From NCBI GenBank assembly GCA_003023535.1, contig PXSC01000018.1:1-17586 (forward strand): a DNA stretch of 17,586 bases, given 5' to 3'. The DNA is from Halobacteriales archaeon QS_9_70_65. GTDB lineage: Archaea; Halobacteriota; Halobacteria; Halobacteriales; Haloarculaceae. Shown in pieces: positions 7,961-15,775 of this stretch (position 1 is its first letter; each line of letters starts with the position of its first letter). The translations under genes and the position numbers were made by a program. The notes under the pieces were generated by a model that saw nothing but the letters and a program-made list of their open reading frames with translations, had not been told where the DNA came from and did not search any database.

Positions 7961-8099
7961 GGGGACAGAAATCCGATTCGAGATAGACGACCGCGAGCAA
8001 TTCGAGGCGTTGAGGGACTTGAAAGAACAGCGTGGGTACACTTGGAAGGGGCTGATGTTGGAAGGCGCGAAGGCACTCGACACCGAGGACGAGCTATGA
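7959..8099 (+). CDS. Small ribbon-helix-helix-like protein carried by the TnpB element
   Basis: A 46-residue protein transcribed away from tnpB, inside the element. Its pattern is a short strand (TEIRFEID), a first helix (DREQFEALRDLKEQRGY) and a second helix (TWKGLMLEGAKALD). This matches the strand-helix-turn-helix plan of Arc/CopG-type ribbon-helix-helix DNA-binding proteins, which work as dimers. The ATG at 7959 is chosen because an A-tract lies 26 bases upstream and an inverted repeat overlaps it; the longer open frame upstream lacks coding character. It sits where some IS605 elements carry tnpA, but it has no HUH motif or catalytic Tyr and is far too short. Probably a regulator of tnpB or of itself; I do not know a named family for it. 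Confidence 0.65.
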   Translation: MGTEIRFEIDDREQFEALRDLKEQRGYTWKGLMLEGAKALDTEDEL

Positions 8100-8161
8100 A
8101 CGCGGGACAGACGGATAGCCGACAAGCGTGTGAGCGCACAGCTACTTGAACGCGATTCCTT

Positions 8162-8179
8162 CCCGCCGTGAACGGCGGG
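8162..8179. repeat. Left-end hairpin of the TnpB element
   Basis: An exact copy of the 18-base right-end hairpin at 6616-6633, in the same orientation, 62 bases past the stop of the small gene. With the right-end copy it defines the extent of the element. The preferred target motif on this side was not identified. Confidence 0.8.
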
Positions 8180-8231
8180 ATTTCCTCGCTACAGCAAAGA
8201 TGAGAATCGGTAGCCTGCCGACCGTTCCGAC

Positions 8232-8669
8232 TCACTCCAACTGGATCTTCCGGACGAACTCCAGCTCGCGAATCTCGTTTATCACCTCGCCGTCGAGCGG
8301 CCGGTCGGTGACGAGATACAGCCGGGGCTCGTCGGTGAACTCCGGGTCTTCGCTTATCGTCTGCCGGATGGAGATGTCGTGGTCGGCCAGGACGCCGGTC
8401 ACCGCCGCGACGATGCCGTGACGGTCGGCGTCGTCCGGCAGCACCGTCAGCACCGTCAAATCCAGCACCGGCGCGAGGTCCATCAGCGAGGGGATGGCGG
8501 AGATGTTCTGGAAGATGCGCCGCAGTTCCTCGTCGGCGAGGATGGCGTCGGTCGTCGCGTCGACGACACGACGGTCGACGTCGATCTCCCGGGCGATGCC
8601 GGTGTTCGGGATCTCGATGCCCCCCGAGACGACCCGGCCGCCGTCGTTGACCGAGAACCCCCGCTCCAG
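8232..8669 (-). pseudogene. ACT-domain regulator of amino acid metabolism, 5' end missing
   Basis: The reading frame contains LERGFSVNDGGRVV, an HTH-like N-terminal part (about 70 residues), then an ACT domain (LTVLTVLPDDADRHGIVAAV onward) ending EFVRKIQLE. This resembles the haloarchaeal family annotated as regulators of amino acid metabolism with an ACT domain (COG2150 type), which bind amino acids through ACT. Family members normally have about 20 further residues before LLERGFS. Here a TAG lies directly upstream (8670-8672) and no candidate N-terminus is found beyond it, where a GC-rich hairpin begins (8673). The only internal ATG is at 8483, which would leave just the ACT domain (83 residues). 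It is called a pseudogene; a shortened ACT-only product is possible. Confidence 0.7.
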
Positions 8670-8672
8670 CTA

Positions 8673-9007
8673 CACACCCCCTCGCGCGGAGGGGTGTTGT
8701 CAGTTACGACGGCGGTGGACGTGCGCCTCGGCCACCTCTCGACAGAAGCGGGAGCTCGTAGCGGGGGCACCGTACTCCGGAGGCCTGGCGGGCGCCGGGG
8801 GCCACGGACGGTGCTGACGACGATTCACGATAGGGACGGGAGCGGCCGTCGGTGAGGGGACGGCGTCCGTCGCGATGGCGTCGCGACGGCGGGGTAGCGA
8901 ACAGGCGGTGCCGGCAGGGGCGACCGGCGGTGCACCGCGCTCCCGCGAGACGCCGGTCGATCGTGGTCAGCGCACGCGGCCTCTGGCCCCGCTCTGGTAT
9001 ATAAAAG
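8673..9007. other. Non-coding stretch with two hairpins, beside the truncated ACT gene
   Basis: No frame in these 335 bases shows a recognisable protein. At the left edge ACACCCCCTC/GAGGGGTGT (8673-8697) forms a stem with one bulged base. In the middle CCGTCGCGA (8867-8875) pairs perfectly with TCGCGACGG (8881-8889). At the right edge is an isolated TATATAAAA (8998-9006). It may be the remains of an inserted element or of the lost 5' part of the ACT gene. Confidence 0.5.
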
Positions 9008-9032
9008 GTCGGCCGACTAGTCGTCGGCCGAC
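9003..9032 (-). terminator. Terminator-like palindrome at the end of the oxidoreductase gene
   Basis: The 10-base palindrome GTCGGCCGAC occurs twice (9008-9017 and 9023-9032), separated by TAGTC. The two copies can pair as a 10-base-pair stem. On the minus strand the structure is followed by CTTTTATAT, as in a T-tract terminator. The oxidoreductase stop codon (9017-9019) lies inside the structure. Confidence 0.45.
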
Positions 9033-10643
9033 GCCGCGCCGCCGACGTTCGCGTCCGGGACGGTGCCGTCGTCGTTCCAGCCCCGCAGCTCGTAGTAGTT
9101 CGACAGCTCGTCGTCGAGCCCTTCCAGCTCGTACGGCAGGTCGGCGTCGTCGGAGCGGTCGAAGCCGCGTCGATTGTTGAAGTGCCGCTCGAGTTCGACG
9201 ATCCGGCCGCCGGCGTCCATCAGCGTCTCCCAGTCGGCGTCGAACAGCCGGGCGTACCGCTCGTGGGTCATGTTCGAGAAGGCGAACTTACACAGGATTC
9301 CCGAGTCGTGGACGGCGTTTTTGTTCTCCATCTCGACGAGCCGCTCGGACTTGCCGGTGACGCCGTCGGAGTCCAGCGCGCGGTCCGGCGCCACGAGCGG
9401 GTACTCCAGTTGGTACATCTCGGCGTACATGTGGTCGGCACCGCGGTTGGCGGTGGCGAACGACAGCCCCTGGCCGTTGAGCGTCCGACCGTCGTGGGCG
9501 GCGAACTCCATACCCTTCATCGTCCAGTTGTCGACGCCCAGCTCCTCGTGAAAGCGGTCGATGCCCTCCGCGAGCGTGTCGCCGACGCCCTCCCGGAAGG
9601 CGATCTTCTCGACGAGTTCGTGAATCAGCTCGACGTTGCCGAACTCCTCTTCGGCGGCGAGGTAGGCCGCGACGACGTCGCCGCAGGAGATGGTGTCCAG
9701 CCCGTAGCGGTCGCACAGTTCGTTGGACCGCATGATGGCGACGAAGTCGTCGACGGCGGCGTTGGAGCCGAACGACATCATCGTCTCGTACTCGGGGCCC
9801 TCCGTCTCTAACCCCGACGCCTCGTCGCGGGTCGGCAGCTTGCAGGCGAAAGCACACGCCGAGCAGGTGCCTTTCTCGTATTTGTGCTCGATGACGGCCG
9901 CCGAGCCGATGTCGTCGACCGGACACCGAGACGGTGCCGGCGTCCTTCATCGGGCTGTTGGACTCGGCGGCCTCGGCGTGGATCTCCCGGACGGTCTCGT
10001 CGTCCAGCCCCTCGACGTCGGGCCGGGAGTCGCCGTCGAAGGCGAGGTACTTGACGTTCTTCGCCCCGAGGACGGCCCCCAGGCCGCCGCGGCCGAACGC
10101 TCGCGATCCGGAGGTGATGACCGCGGCGAAGCGGACCTCGTTCTCGCCGGCCGGGCCGACGACGGCGGTGTGCCCCTCGCCGAGCCCCGTCGACGTCTCG
10201 ACGTGGTCGGTCGTTTCGCCGGTGGTCGCTCCCTCGAGGTCGGGGACGGGCTCGAACTCGACGCCCTCGTCGGTGACGACGAGGCCGACCAGCTCGTCGC
10301 TCTCGCCGGTTATCTCGACGGCCGCGTGGCCGGTGCCGTAGAACGGTCGGGAGACGAAGCCGCCGGCGTTCGACGACAGCAGGCCGTCCGTCAGCGGCGA
10401 CAGCCCGGTGCAGGACAGCCGGCCGGTGTAGCTCATCGTCGACGTCTGCAGCGGGCCGGCCGCGAACACGAGGCTGTTGGCCGGGCCGAGCGGGTCGGCG
10501 TCGAACGGAATCCGGTCGTGGGCGAGCTTCGTGCCGACGCCGCGACCCCCGACGAACGACGCGAGCACGTCGTCGATCGCCTCCGTCGTCGCCTCCCGCG
10601 AGCCGACGTCGACCGACAGCAACGTACCCTCTGCGTGTATCAT
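9017..10643 (-). pseudogene. Tungsten aldehyde:ferredoxin oxidoreductase, frameshifted and internally deleted
   Basis: AOR-family enzymes oxidise aldehydes to acids with a tungstopterin and a [4Fe-4S] cluster, passing electrons to ferredoxin. The first part (ATG at 10643, about 240 residues) has the family N-terminus (VGGRGVGTKL) and the pterin-site segment FGRGGLGAVLGAKNVK. After GTVSV, near 9924, the frame changes. The rest continues from about 9919 as VDDIGSAAVIEHKYEKG, with cluster ligands in CSACAFAC and a later Cys in GILCKFAF, through NNRGFDR and YYELRGWNDDG to the TAG at 9017. The segment that normally follows GT-x-V (an ALPTRNF-like stretch of some 30-40 residues) is missing at the joint, so a deletion accompanied the frameshift. 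Both halves lack internal stops, so the damage is recent or the sequence is in error. A TTTATG box (10672-10677) may be its old promoter. Confidence 0.85.
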
Positions 10644-10685
10644 CGCTGATCGGGACGGGGCGCCCCGCACACATAAATCGTTACA

Positions 10686-12518
10686 AACGCGGTCGCCGCG
10701 TTCGAGAACGAACTCGGCATCGGGGACGAGCGTGTTCTCGCTGTGGGTCACCAGGGCGATGAGACAGCGGTCGGGGAGGGCGTCGCCGGCCTCTTCGACG
10801 GTCCGGCCGACGAAGTCGTCGTTCTCGACGGCCACCTCCTGGACGTCGCCGCCTTCCTCGATGTTCTCCGACCAGCGCTGCAGTGCCGGCCGCTCGATGA
10901 CGTTGTCGATGGCCTGCGCCACCGCGTGCGACGAGGAGATGACCTCGACGTCGATGTCGTCGAACGCCTCGACGTTGTCGGGTTCGTTGGCCCGACAGAT
11001 GACCCGCTCGGCGTCGAACTTCGTGGTGGCCAGCCGACCGATGAGCAGGTTCGCGTCGTCGTCGCCGGTGGCGGCGATGATGGTGCTCGCGTTGCCGCCG
11101 CCGGCCGCCCGGAGCGTCTCCAGGTTCGCCCCGTCGCCGATTTGGACCGTGAACCCCGCCTCCCGGGCCGTCTCGACCGTCTCGTCGTCGCTCTCGACGA
11201 CGACGACGTTCTCGCCTCTGTCCTCCAGCCGGTTGGCGACTTCGCGGCCGACCCGTCCGCCGCCGATCACGATCACGCGCATTGGGATCACGTCGAGGTA
11301 CTCCGCGATGTATCTGGCGAGTCCGCCCTGCAGGACGACCGTCGAGAGGATGACCAGAAAGACCGTCCCGACCAGAAGCGTGGCGTTGGCCTCCGCCTGG
11401 GCGGCCCGTGCCACCTCGCCGGCCGCCCGGAGCTCCTCGCTTCGGTTCTGCAACTCGACGGCGAACAGCGTCGCCACTGACGCCGGAATGATGCCGCGCG
11501 GGCCGACGAAGCCGACGAACAGCCGCTCGGCGAAGGTGAAGTCGCCGCCGACCGTCGAGAGGTAGACCAAGAGCGGCCGGATGACGGCGATGATCGCAAC
11601 GACGACGACGGCCCCGCCCACGCCGAGCGCGAGCAGGTCCTCGAACTCGAGCAGCGCCGCCAGGGCGATGAAGACGAACGACAGTACGACGAGGGTAATG
11701 TCGCCTTTGAACTCCGAGATCTGCTCCTCGTAAGGGACGTCGAGGTTACCGAGGACGATGCCTGCGGTGGCGACGGCGGCGACGCCGGCCTCGCTGGCGA
11801 TCGTTTCGGCGGCGCCGAACGCGACCAGTGCCCCCGCCAGCACGACCAGCCGCGCGTTCCGGGGGGCGTCGCCCGGCGACAGGTCGATGTACCGGAGGAC
11901 GAACCAGACGGCCACGGCGACGGTCGTCCCGATGAGTACGCCGCCGCCGACCCGCTCGATGAAGAGGCCGAGAAACGCCGAGACGGTCGGCTCCTCCAGT
12001 TGGATGAACTTGAACACGACCACCGCGAGGATGGCCGCCGTCACGTCGTTGATTATGCCTTCCGTCTCGAGGGCCGCCGCGACCCGGTCTCTGACCGGGA
12101 CGACCTTGAGTATCGGCGTGATGACCGTCGGGCCCGTAGCGACGAGCAGCGCGCCGACGAGGAACGCGATACCCCAGTCGGCGCCCAGCGCGAGACGAAC
12201 CACGAGCGCCGTCCCGACGAGGGCGACGGCGGCGCCGACCGTGACGAGCCGGAGGCTCTCGCTTCTCGCCTGCCGGAGCTTCTCCACCCGGAGGTGGAAC
12301 GCCCCCTCGAAGACGATGATGGCGACCGACAGCCCGACGATGGCCGGTAGCGCCCCGAAGGAGCCGCTGGTGATGACTCCGAGCCCTTCCGGGCCGAGGG
12401 CGATGCCGGCCGCCAGCAGGAAGACGATACTCGGGACCTCGAAGCGGTCGGCGAGTATCTGTGCGGCGACGCCGATCGCGATTATCGCCGCCACGAGCGG
12501 GATCAGTTGACTCGCCAC
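10686..12518 (-). CDS. NhaP-type cation/proton antiporter with TrkA domains, 3' end lost
   Basis: A CPA1-type membrane antiporter fused to a nucleotide-binding regulatory domain; it would exchange Na+ or K+ for H+. Residues 1-412 contain about twelve hydrophobic segments, with the family motifs GPTVITP and FVGPRGIIPAS. TrkA-N (Rossmann NAD binding) starts at MRVIVIGGGRVGREVANRL, residue 413. TrkA-C follows at about 555-611, up to FVLERGDRV. There the homology stops: the usual last 15-20 residues and the stop are absent. The frame runs through 14 unrelated residues into the oxidoreductase start (residue 626) and on to 9288. The start is GTG at 12518, just before the first membrane helix. The coordinate given ends at the last recognisable residue. 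The transport core is intact, so it may still work. Confidence 0.85.
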
Positions 12519-12552
12519 TGCTCTCTGGGGTCGATTTCCCGTGCCAGTCTGA

Positions 12553-12559
12553 TAAACCC
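12553..12559 (-). promoter_or_regulatory. TATA-like box upstream of the antiporter gene
   Basis: TTTATC on the minus strand within 12553-12559 is the clearest A/T box in the 49-base gap. It lies about 37 bases before the GTG at 12518, which would give a leader of around ten bases. A second A/T run (12566-12572, AAAAAG on minus) sits at the end of the neighbouring gene and could end its transcript instead. Confidence 0.3.
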
Positions 12560-12567
12560 GGGGCTTT

Positions 12568-13473
12568 TTATTGCGTGCCGCCGCCCTCGTCGAGGTACCG
12601 TAGGACGCCGCGGACGTTCATCGCCACCTCGCCGGCGGCCTTCTCCTCGCCCCACGCCTCGCCGACGTCGGCGGCCTCGACGAAGTGCTCGACGACGGCC
12701 TCGTCGTCCAGCTCCGCGCGCTTCCGGTCGATCGCCTCCACCCACCGGGTGACGACGTCGACGTACTCCGAGAGGCGGTCGTCGGCCGACACGGCGCCGA
12801 AGTGCGCATAACAGAGCGTCTCCGGGTCCAGGCCGGCGATCATCCGGGCGTCGGCGACGACCTCTTCGAGGTCGAACCCCGGCGGCGGCGTCGTCTCCCG
12901 GACCGCGTCGAACGTCGGAACGTAGATGCCGGCCGCGTCGGCGGTGTAGACGGCGTCGGCCGCCCGGTCCTCGAAGACGACCTGGTGGAAGGCGTGACCG
13001 GGAGCGTGGTGGACGTCCAGCGTCGTCGACCCGAGGTCGACGGCGTCGCCGTCGCGGACCGACTCGACGGCGTCGGCCGGCACCGACTCCGGTTCCGTGT
13101 AGTAGCATATCTGGTCGCCGACGGCCGCCTTCGTCCCCTCCCACAGCGGCCCCGGCTCGGAGAGGAAGTCGGCGCCGTCGGCGTGGACGTACACGTCGGC
13201 GCCGGTTTCGGCGGCGATGAACCCCGCGCCGCCGGCGTGGTCGAGGTGGACGTGCGTCAGCAGGACGGCCTCCAGCTCCGCCGGCGCGATGCCGACCGTC
13301 TCCAGCCCCGCGAGCACGCGCTCGTGGTTCGTCCCGATGCCCGAGTCGACGATCGCCGGCCGGTCGGCGTCCAGCAGGTAGACCGACCCGTACGCCGGCG
13401 TCCCGTACATGCCGGTGTCGACGTGATAGCAGTCCGGCACCGCCTCGACCTCGACGACGTCGCCGATCGCCAT
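12568..13473 (-). CDS. Metallo-beta-lactamase-fold hydrolase
   Basis: A 301-residue soluble hydrolase of the MBL superfamily. Zinc-binding residues are all visible: THVHLDHAGG (H74, H76, D78, H79), H160 in HHAPGHAFHQ, D179 in YTADAAG and H224 in YAHFG. The N-terminal strand-loop with IVDSGIG (41-47) is typical of the glyoxalase-II-like branch. That branch hydrolyses thioesters and other esters, but the substrate here cannot be told. The C-terminal 75 residues are helical and acidic. The ATG at 13473 is supported by a TTTTA box 26 bases upstream. The gene is complete, lies 49 bases upstream of the antiporter gene on the same strand, and is preceded by the frameshifted winged-helix gene. Confidence 0.9.
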   Translation of the reverse strand: MAIGDVVEVEAVPDCYHVDTGMYGTPAYGSVYLLDADRPAIVDSGIGTNHERVLAGLETVGIAPAELEAVLLTHVHLDHAGGAGFIAAETGADVYVHADGADFLSEPGPLWEGTKAAVGDQICYYTEPESVPADAVESVRDGDAVDLGSTTLDVHHAPGHAFHQVVFEDRAADAVYTADAAGIYVPTFDAVRETTPPPGFDLEEVVADARMIAGLDPETLCYAHFGAVSADDRLSEYVDVVTRWVEAIDRKRAELDDEAVVEHFVEAADVGEAWGEEKAAGEVAMNVRGVLRYLDEGGGTQ

Positions 13474-13496
13474 ACCGACGCTACCAGGTCCCCGGG

Positions 13497-13501
13497 TAAA
13501 A
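13497..13501 (-). promoter_or_regulatory. TATA-like box of the MBL-fold gene
   Basis: TTTTA on the minus strand is centred 26 bases before the ATG at 13473, between GC-rich flanks. This spacing fits a leaderless transcript. The box starts two bases from the stop codon (13503-13505) of the upstream gene. Confidence 0.5.
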
Positions 13502-13502
13502 C

Positions 13503-14268
13503 CTACAGGGTGTTCCGGAGGACCGTCCAGAGGTCCTGCCGGCGCTTCCGGAGCACCTTCACCGGCGAGACGACGCCGTAACCGCCGTCGTCGGTCCGCT
13601 CGGCGAGGTCCTCCCGCTCAAGGTCCTCGAGCGTCGATCGGACGGTGCTCTCCGGGAGGACCGTCCGGCCGGCGACCTCCTCGGGCGTCCCCGAGCCTCG
13701 TGGTCGGCCCCGAGCGGACCATCTCCGCGTCGGTCAGCGGCTCGGCCGCCTCGAGGGCCTCCTCCAGCGCCGCGACCGCCGTCGTCCGGTTCTTCCCCTC
13801 GCGTTCCCGCTCGAGCAGCCGCTTGAGGGACTCCGGCTCCGTGACGTCGGCGACCAGCCCCCGCAGTTCGTCGACGGTGTGGTCGGCCGGGTCGACATCG
13901 ACGAGGTCGTCCGGCCGGATCTCGTCGTCGGTGGTGAAGCCGACCTCGCCGTACCCCTCGACCTGGAGCCCGAGTTCGATCTCGTGGACGCCGAGCCGGA
14001 GCCGGGGGCGGTCCAGCACGACCTGGACCGTCTCCGCGAGGTCCAGCGCCAGCGGCTCCGCCGGCGTCACCTCCGCGGCGGTGTACCGCTCGTCGGCGAG
14101 TTCGAGCGTGACGTCCCCGGGAGCGACGGCCTCGCCGTCGATCTTCGCCGTCGTGACGCCTTCGAACTCCGCCTCGATGAGCCGGTTCTTCAGCTCGAAC
14201 TCGACCCCGCGTTCGGTGTTCTCGAGGCTCTCCCAGGTGAAGAGCCGCTCGAGGTACTGCTCGATCAT
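13503..14268 (-). pseudogene. Haloarchaeal protein with C-terminal winged helix, frameshifted
   Basis: From the ATG at 14268 (MIEQYLERLFTWESLENTE) one frame runs 183 residues to EMVRSG. It includes a beta-rich N-terminal domain (about 10-125) and a helical acidic part. Past that point the same frame gives low-complexity Arg/Gly/Pro sequence that does not look like protein. One frame over, from ACG at 13688, a clear winged-helix sequence appears: TPEEVAGRTVLPESTV, then RSTLEDLEREDLAERTDDGG, ending VLRNTL at the TAG 13503-13505. The total span is 766 bases, one more than a multiple of three, so one extra base between about 13689 and 13719 explains it. I do not recognise a named family; a transcriptional regulator is likely. 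Sequencing error is an alternative. Confidence 0.75.
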
Positions 14269-14399
14269 GCGGGGGGCAACGCCGGGGCCCTACTTCGGTC
14301 TGTCGTCGACCGGGGGCCGCCGTCTCGGGGTCGCCCGCTCCGGGAGCCGCTCTCATGGCACCGATACGACTTTGCCCGGCCGCGGCGAACCGTCGGGGG

Positions 14400-15773
14400 A
14401 TGCTATCCAGGCAGTTCGTCAGGAACGACCCCGAGGCGGTCCGCCGCGCCCTCGAGACGAAGGGCGTCGACGTCGACCTCGAGGGGCTCCTCGAGACGGA
14501 CGCGGAGTGGCGGGAGCTGAAGGCCGAGGGCGACGACCTCCGGCGGCGCCGCAACGAGGTCTCGAGCGAGATCGGCGAGCTGAAGCGCGAGGGCGACGAC
14601 GAGGCGGCGGCGGCGGCCATCGAGCGCTCCGGGGAGCTGAAGGAGGAGCTGGCGGCCGTCGAGAAGCGGGCCGAGGAGCTGGAGGCCGACCTGGAGCGGG
14701 CGCTGCTGCGGCTGCCGAACGTCCCCCATCCCGAGGCGCCGGTCGGCGACGACGAGTCCGACAACGTCGAGGTCCGACGGTGGGGCTTCGAGGACCGCCG
14801 CGAACTGCCCGCGGAGGTGACCCCGCACTACGACCTCGGCGAGGAGCTGGACGTGCTGGATTTCGAGCGCGGCGCGAAGGTGTCCGGCGGCGGCTTCTAC
14901 GTCGCAAAGGGCGAGGGTGCCCGCCTGGAGCACGCCCTCGTGCAGTTCATGCTCGACCTCCACCGCACCGAGCACGACTACACCGACGTCTTCCCGCCGG
15001 TTCCGGTCAACTCGGCGTCGATGCGCGGCGCCGGCCAGTTCCCGAAGTTCGTCGAGGACGCCTACCGGGTCGGCGGCGACAACGACGAGCCGTACGACGA
15101 CGACGACCTCTGGCTGCTGCCGACCGCGGAGGTGCCGGTCACCAACATGTACCGCGACGAGATACTGCTCGACGACGACCTCCCGATCAAGCACCAAGCG
15201 TACACCCCCAACTTCCGGCGGGAGGCCGGCGAGCACGGCACCGAGACCCGCGGCATCGTCCGGGTCCATCAGTTCAACAAAGTCGAACTGGTCAACTTCG
15301 TCCGCCCGGACGACAGCTACGACCGCCTGGAGGGCCTGCTCGACGAGGCGACGGCGGTGCTCGAACGGCTCGGGCTGCCGTACCGCGTTCTCGAGATGTG
15401 CACCGGCGACATGGGCTTCACGCAGGCGAAAAAGTACGACGTCGAGGTGTGGGCGCCGGCCGACGACATGGCCAGCGGTCCCGAGGCGGGCGGCCGGTGG
15501 CTGGAGGTGTCGTCGGTGTCGAACTTCGAGGACTTCCAGGCGCGGCGGGCGGAGATACGGTACCGGCCCGAACGGCACGAGTCCGCGGAGTATCTCCACA
15601 CGCTGAACGGCTCGGGCGTCGCGGTTCCGCGCGTCGTCGTCGCGGTCATGGAGTACTACCAGAACGACGACGGCACCGTCGAGGTGCCCGAACCGCTGCG
15701 GCCGTACATGGGCGGGACCGAGCGCATCGAGGGCGGCGAGAAGGTCGGCGAGTCGGCCGTCGGCGACGGATGA
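14400..15773 (+). CDS. serS: Seryl-tRNA synthetase
   Basis: Charges tRNA-Ser and tRNA-Sec-type substrates with serine; this is the common class II enzyme, not the rare methanogen form. 457 residues. Residues about 35-105 form the long antiparallel coiled-coil arm that holds the tRNA variable arm (DLRRRRNEVSSEIGELK, then EELAAVEKRAEELEADL). The catalytic core has TAEV (242-245) for serine binding, motif 2 around NFRREAG (271-277), and motif 3 GSGVAVPRVV (404-413). The ATG at 14400 (MLSRQFVRNDPEAVRRAL) fits the family start; the frame stays open 15 codons upstream to another ATG that adds atypical residues. It converges with the next gene, with a two-base gap. Confidence 0.96.
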   Translation: MLSRQFVRNDPEAVRRALETKGVDVDLEGLLETDAEWRELKAEGDDLRRRRNEVSSEIGELKREGDDEAAAAAIERSGELKEELAAVEKRAEELEADLERALLRLPNVPHPEAPVGDDESDNVEVRRWGFEDRRELPAEVTPHYDLGEELDVLDFERGAKVSGGGFYVAKGEGARLEHALVQFMLDLHRTEHDYTDVFPPVPVNSASMRGAGQFPKFVEDAYRVGGDNDEPYDDDDLWLLPTAEVPVTNMYRDEILLDDDLPIKHQAYTPNFRREAGEHGTETRGIVRVHQFNKVELVNFVRPDDSYDRLEGLLDEATAVLERLGLPYRVLEMCTGDMGFTQAKKYDVEVWAPADDMASGPEAGGRWLEVSSVSNFEDFQARRAEIRYRPERHESAEYLHTLNGSGVAVPRVVVAVMEYYQNDDGTVEVPEPLRPYMGGTERIEGGEKVGESAVGDG

Positions 15774-15775
15774 GG

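Larger units (their letters stand above)
6605..8190 (-). mobile_element. IS200/IS605-superfamily element, TnpB-only (IS1341 type)
   Basis: The segment holds tnpB (minus strand), a divergent small gene, and the same 18-base hairpin near both ends (6616-6633 and 8162-8179). The hairpins have the same orientation, with matching TTCCT flanks. Direct-oriented subterminal hairpins, no terminal inverted repeat and no obvious target duplication are hallmarks of IS200/IS605 single-strand transposons. No TnpA (Y1 HUH) transposase gene is present, so movement would need one acting in trans. Base composition is clearly richer in A/T than the flanks, which points to horizontal arrival. The outer limits are estimates: the right end is taken next to TTAA (6600-6603) and the left end just outside the second hairpin. 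Confidence 0.8.

Noticed and set aside
7900..8235. Upstream extension of the tnpB frame to give a 540-residue protein
   Set aside because: The added 112 residues cross the divergent small gene and the element's left-end hairpin, and do not resemble a TnpB N-terminus; the frame is open by chance.
9288..9920. Continuation of the antiporter/oxidoreductase frame past the frameshift
   Set aside because: After GTVSV the residues become Arg-rich out-of-frame sequence, while the true oxidoreductase continues in a neighbouring frame.
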